From: Sphingopyxis sp. UBA6723
GTDB taxonomy: Bacteria; Pseudomonadota; Alphaproteobacteria; Sphingomonadales; Sphingomonadaceae
Reading direction: 5' to 3'
DNA length: 64,000 bases
Assembly (NCBI RefSeq): GCF_002454115.1
Contig: NZ_DKIH01000010.1
Location: forward strand, 1-64,000
Numbering within the stretch: position 1 is the first letter of the stretch; each line of letters opens with the position of its first letter. Positions 61,837 through 64,000 of this stretch are shown here, one piece after another. A program made the position numbers and the translations under genes. The notes under the pieces are model-generated. The model worked only from the letters and a program-made list of their open reading frames with translations, made no database searches and was not told where the DNA came from.

Positions 61837-63999
61837 ATGCGCACTATTTGGATGTTTCTGGCGGCAATTGCCACCCCGCTTGTCGCGTCATCGCCCCTGC
61901 TTGCTCAACAGAAAGACCCCGCCTTGACCAGCCCGACGCCTGCCCTGCCCGCCGCCCCGGTCGCCGAGAAGCGCCCGCACGAGACGGTGCTGCACGGCAA
62001 AACACTGTCCGATCCCTATCACTGGCTGAAGGACGAGAGCTATCCGGTGATCGATGACAAGGACGTGCTCGATTATGTGAAAGCGGAAAACGCCTATTTC
62101 GATGCCGCAATGAAACCGCATGCGGCACTCGTCGAAACGCTGTTCCAGGAAATGAAGGGCCGGATCAAGGAAGCCGATTCAAGCGTGCCGCAAAAGGACG
62201 GCGATTGGATCTATTGGGTCGAATATGAGGACGGCGCCGAATATAAGAAATGGTATCGCAAACCCGTCGCGGGCGGTGACGCGGTCCTGATCCTCGACGA
62301 AGTCGCGATGGCGAAGGACAAGGAGTATTTCCGCCTGTCCGACGTGGCGGTCAGCCCCAATGGCAAGCTGATGGCCTATGCGGTCGACGACAATGGCTCC
62401 GAACGCTTCGAAGTCCGCTTCACCGACCTGACCACCGGCAAGGCGCTGCCCGACGTCATCCCCGGCACCCTGTCGTCGCTGGTGTGGACCGAGAACAGCG
62501 ACGCACTGCTCTACGGCCTCGCCAACGAAAACTGGCGCACCGATAATGTCCATGTCCATTATCTTGGTACCCCGGTGAGCGAGGATGTCCGCATCTACAA
62601 GGAAGCCGACATCGGTTTCGGGGTCGGCATCGGCAAGACCGCCGACGATGCCTATATCGTGATTGCGACCGGCGATAACGAAACCAGCGAGGTCTATCTG
62701 CTCCCCGCCGACGACCCGGGCGCCGAGCCGATGCTGGTGTCGGCGCGCAAGAAAGGCCGCGAATACAGCGTCGATGTGCGCGAAAAAACGCTCTATATTT
62801 ATACCAACGACGAACATGCCAATTTCCGCATCGCCACGGCCAGCCTCGACAAGCCCGGCGAATGGAAAACGCTGATCCCCGGTTCGGACGCGACCTACAT
62901 CACCGGGCTCGCGATCTTCCGCGACTATTTCGTCCTCGAGGCGCGCGAAAAGGGCGTCGATCAGGTCGATATCCGCAAATATGACGCGCCGCTGACCCCC
63001 GGCCGCATCCAGTTCCCCGAGACGACCTATGTCGCAGGGCTGGGCGACAATCCCGAATATCATCAGGACAAGCTGCGCCTCGATTATGAATCGATGGTCA
63101 CCCCCGACACCGTGTATGATTTCGACATTGCGAGCAAAAAACTCGAAACGCTCAAGGTTCAGGAAATTCCATCCGGTTATAATCACGACGACTATGTAAC
63201 CGAATTGGTGAACATCCCCGCGCGTGATGGCACGCCGGTGCCGGTATCGCTGGTGTACAAGAAAGGCACGCCGCGCGACGGCAGCGCGCCGATGCACCTC
63301 TATGTCTATGGCAGCTACGGCTATCGCGTGCCGCCGGGTTTCTCGACCACGCGCCTCAGCCTCGTCGATCGCGGCATGATCTATGCCATCGCGCACGTCC
63401 GCGGCGGCGACGATCTGGGCCGCGCCTGGTATCTCGCGGGCAAGACCACCGCGCGCAAGAACACCTTCAACGATTTCATCGACGTCGCCAAAGGCCTGAT
63501 CGCCGCGAAATACACCAGCGCCGGCAAAATTTCGATCGAGGGCCGCTCGGCCGGCGGACAGGTGATGGGCGTCGTCTATAACGAAGCGCCCGAATTGTGG
63601 GGCGCGGTGCTCGCGGGCGTCCCCTTTGTCGATGTGATCAACACGATGGTCGACGAAACGCTGCCGCTGACCCCTGGCGAATGGCCCGAATGGGGCAATC
63701 CGATCACCGACAAGGCGGCGTTCGACTTTATGTTGAGCTATAGCCCCTATGACAATGTGACCGCCAAAGCCTATCCGCCGATGCTGGTGTCGGCGGGGCT
63801 CAACGACCCGCGCGTGACCTATTGGGAACCGGCAAAATGGGTCGCCAAGCTGCGCGCGACGCGCACCAACGACGCGACGTTGCTGCTGCGCACCAACATG
63901 GGCGCAGGCCATGCGGGCAAATCGGGCCGCTGGGGCGCGCTACGCGAGGATGCCGAGGAATTTGCGTTCGTGCTGACGCAGTTGGGGGTGGAGAAGTAG
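61837..63999 (+). CDS. S9 prolyl oligopeptidase / oligopeptidase B-like, exported
   Basis: A 720-residue protein with a signal peptide (cleavage near LLAQ) and a seven-bladed propeller (about 80-450). The C-terminal alpha/beta hydrolase has nucleophile Ser in EGRSAGGQVMG, Asp in GLNDPRVTYWEP and His in GAGHAGKSGR. DPYHWLKDE and the triad spacing fit the S9A oligopeptidase B group, which cuts peptides after basic residues or proline. The signal peptide puts it in the periplasm. It is complete; the stop is 1 base from the window end. I use ATG 61837, ignoring the upstream open frame antisense to the aminopeptidase. Confidence 0.92.
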   Translation: MRTIWMFLAAIATPLVASSPLLAQQKDPALTSPTPALPAAPVAEKRPHETVLHGKTLSDPYHWLKDESYPVIDDKDVLDYVKAENAYFDAAMKPHAALVETLFQEMKGRIKEADSSVPQKDGDWIYWVEYEDGAEYKKWYRKPVAGGDAVLILDEVAMAKDKEYFRLSDVAVSPNGKLMAYAVDDNGSERFEVRFTDLTTGKALPDVIPGTLSSLVWTENSDALLYGLANENWRTDNVHVHYLGTPVSEDVRIYKEADIGFGVGIGKTADDAYIVIATGDNETSEVYLLPADDPGAEPMLVSARKKGREYSVDVREKTLYIYTNDEHANFRIATASLDKPGEWKTLIPGSDATYITGLAIFRDYFVLEAREKGVDQVDIRKYDAPLTPGRIQFPETTYVAGLGDNPEYHQDKLRLDYESMVTPDTVYDFDIASKKLETLKVQEIPSGYNHDDYVTELVNIPARDGTPVPVSLVYKKGTPRDGSAPMHLYVYGSYGYRVPPGFSTTRLSLVDRGMIYAIAHVRGGDDLGRAWYLAGKTTARKNTFNDFIDVAKGLIAAKYTSAGKISIEGRSAGGQVMGVVYNEAPELWGAVLAGVPFVDVINTMVDETLPLTPGEWPEWGNPITDKAAFDFMLSYSPYDNVTAKAYPPMLVSAGLNDPRVTYWEPAKWVAKLRATRTNDATLLLRTNMGAGHAGKSGRWGALREDAEEFAFVLTQLGVEK

Positions 64000-64000
64000 C

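Overview
The window is GC-rich with strong G/C preference at third codon positions. Its gene content (Coq9 and UbiH ubiquinone enzymes, MmcB, a bifunctional Rsh, short PutA with a divergent Lrp regulator, a stand-alone CcmI-like protein, dispersed riboflavin genes) points to an alphaproteobacterium of the Sphingomonadales, probably close to Sphingopyxis. The genus is inferred from gene content only.

Region 1 (1-14943) is a metal-resistance block. A copper/silver set comes first: a Met/Cys/His-rich periplasmic peptide, then CusC-, CusB-, CusA- and CusF-like proteins in overlapping order. A MerR-type sensor follows, divergent from a cation diffusion facilitator across a textbook MerR operator. 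Downstream lie a DUF3703 protein, a His-rich secreted peptide and a CzcCBA-like system for divalent cations. The block ends in about 730 bp with no convincing gene, containing repeated TTACG motifs, directly against the CCA-encoding 3' end of a tRNA-Gly(GCC) gene. This is the usual position of an integrated island boundary, although no integrase is visible.

Region 2 (15190-29304) is core chromosome: a YbbN-like thioredoxin, a Lon-N-domain protein, a small sigma-like protein, UbiH-type hydroxylase, FtsK, LolA, a candidate structured RNA (possibly 6S), exonuclease III, RibA, a LytS/LytTR two-component pair, an HxlR regulator and Rsh.

Region 3 (29412-39268, minus strand) is the most unusual. 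Four consecutive genes encode a periplasmic multiheme cytochrome, a lipoprotein with two GlcG/HbpS-like domains, a large predicted outer-membrane beta-barrel, and a 1442-residue protein with ten CxxCH haem sites followed by LVIVD-type propeller repeats. The layout suggests a trans-outer-membrane electron or haem conduit of a type I do not recognise.

Region 4 (39323-63999) is again mostly core: glutamate dehydrogenase, CcmI-like, PutA/Lrp, tRNA-Gly(CCC), a YgjP-like peptidase, YcgN, Sco, an ankyrin protein, an HTH-RibB fusion with RibH, an old-yellow-enzyme reductase, an EamA transporter, Coq9, FeoAB, Ssb, MmcB, RibE/RibD, a thioesterase, aminopeptidase P and an S9 oligopeptidase. The five riboflavin steps are split over three loci, and I see no FMN riboswitch at any of them.

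At least five kinds of palindromic intergenic element sit between genes, mostly at 3' ends. Two of them look like transition-diverged versions of one 8-bp-periodic family.
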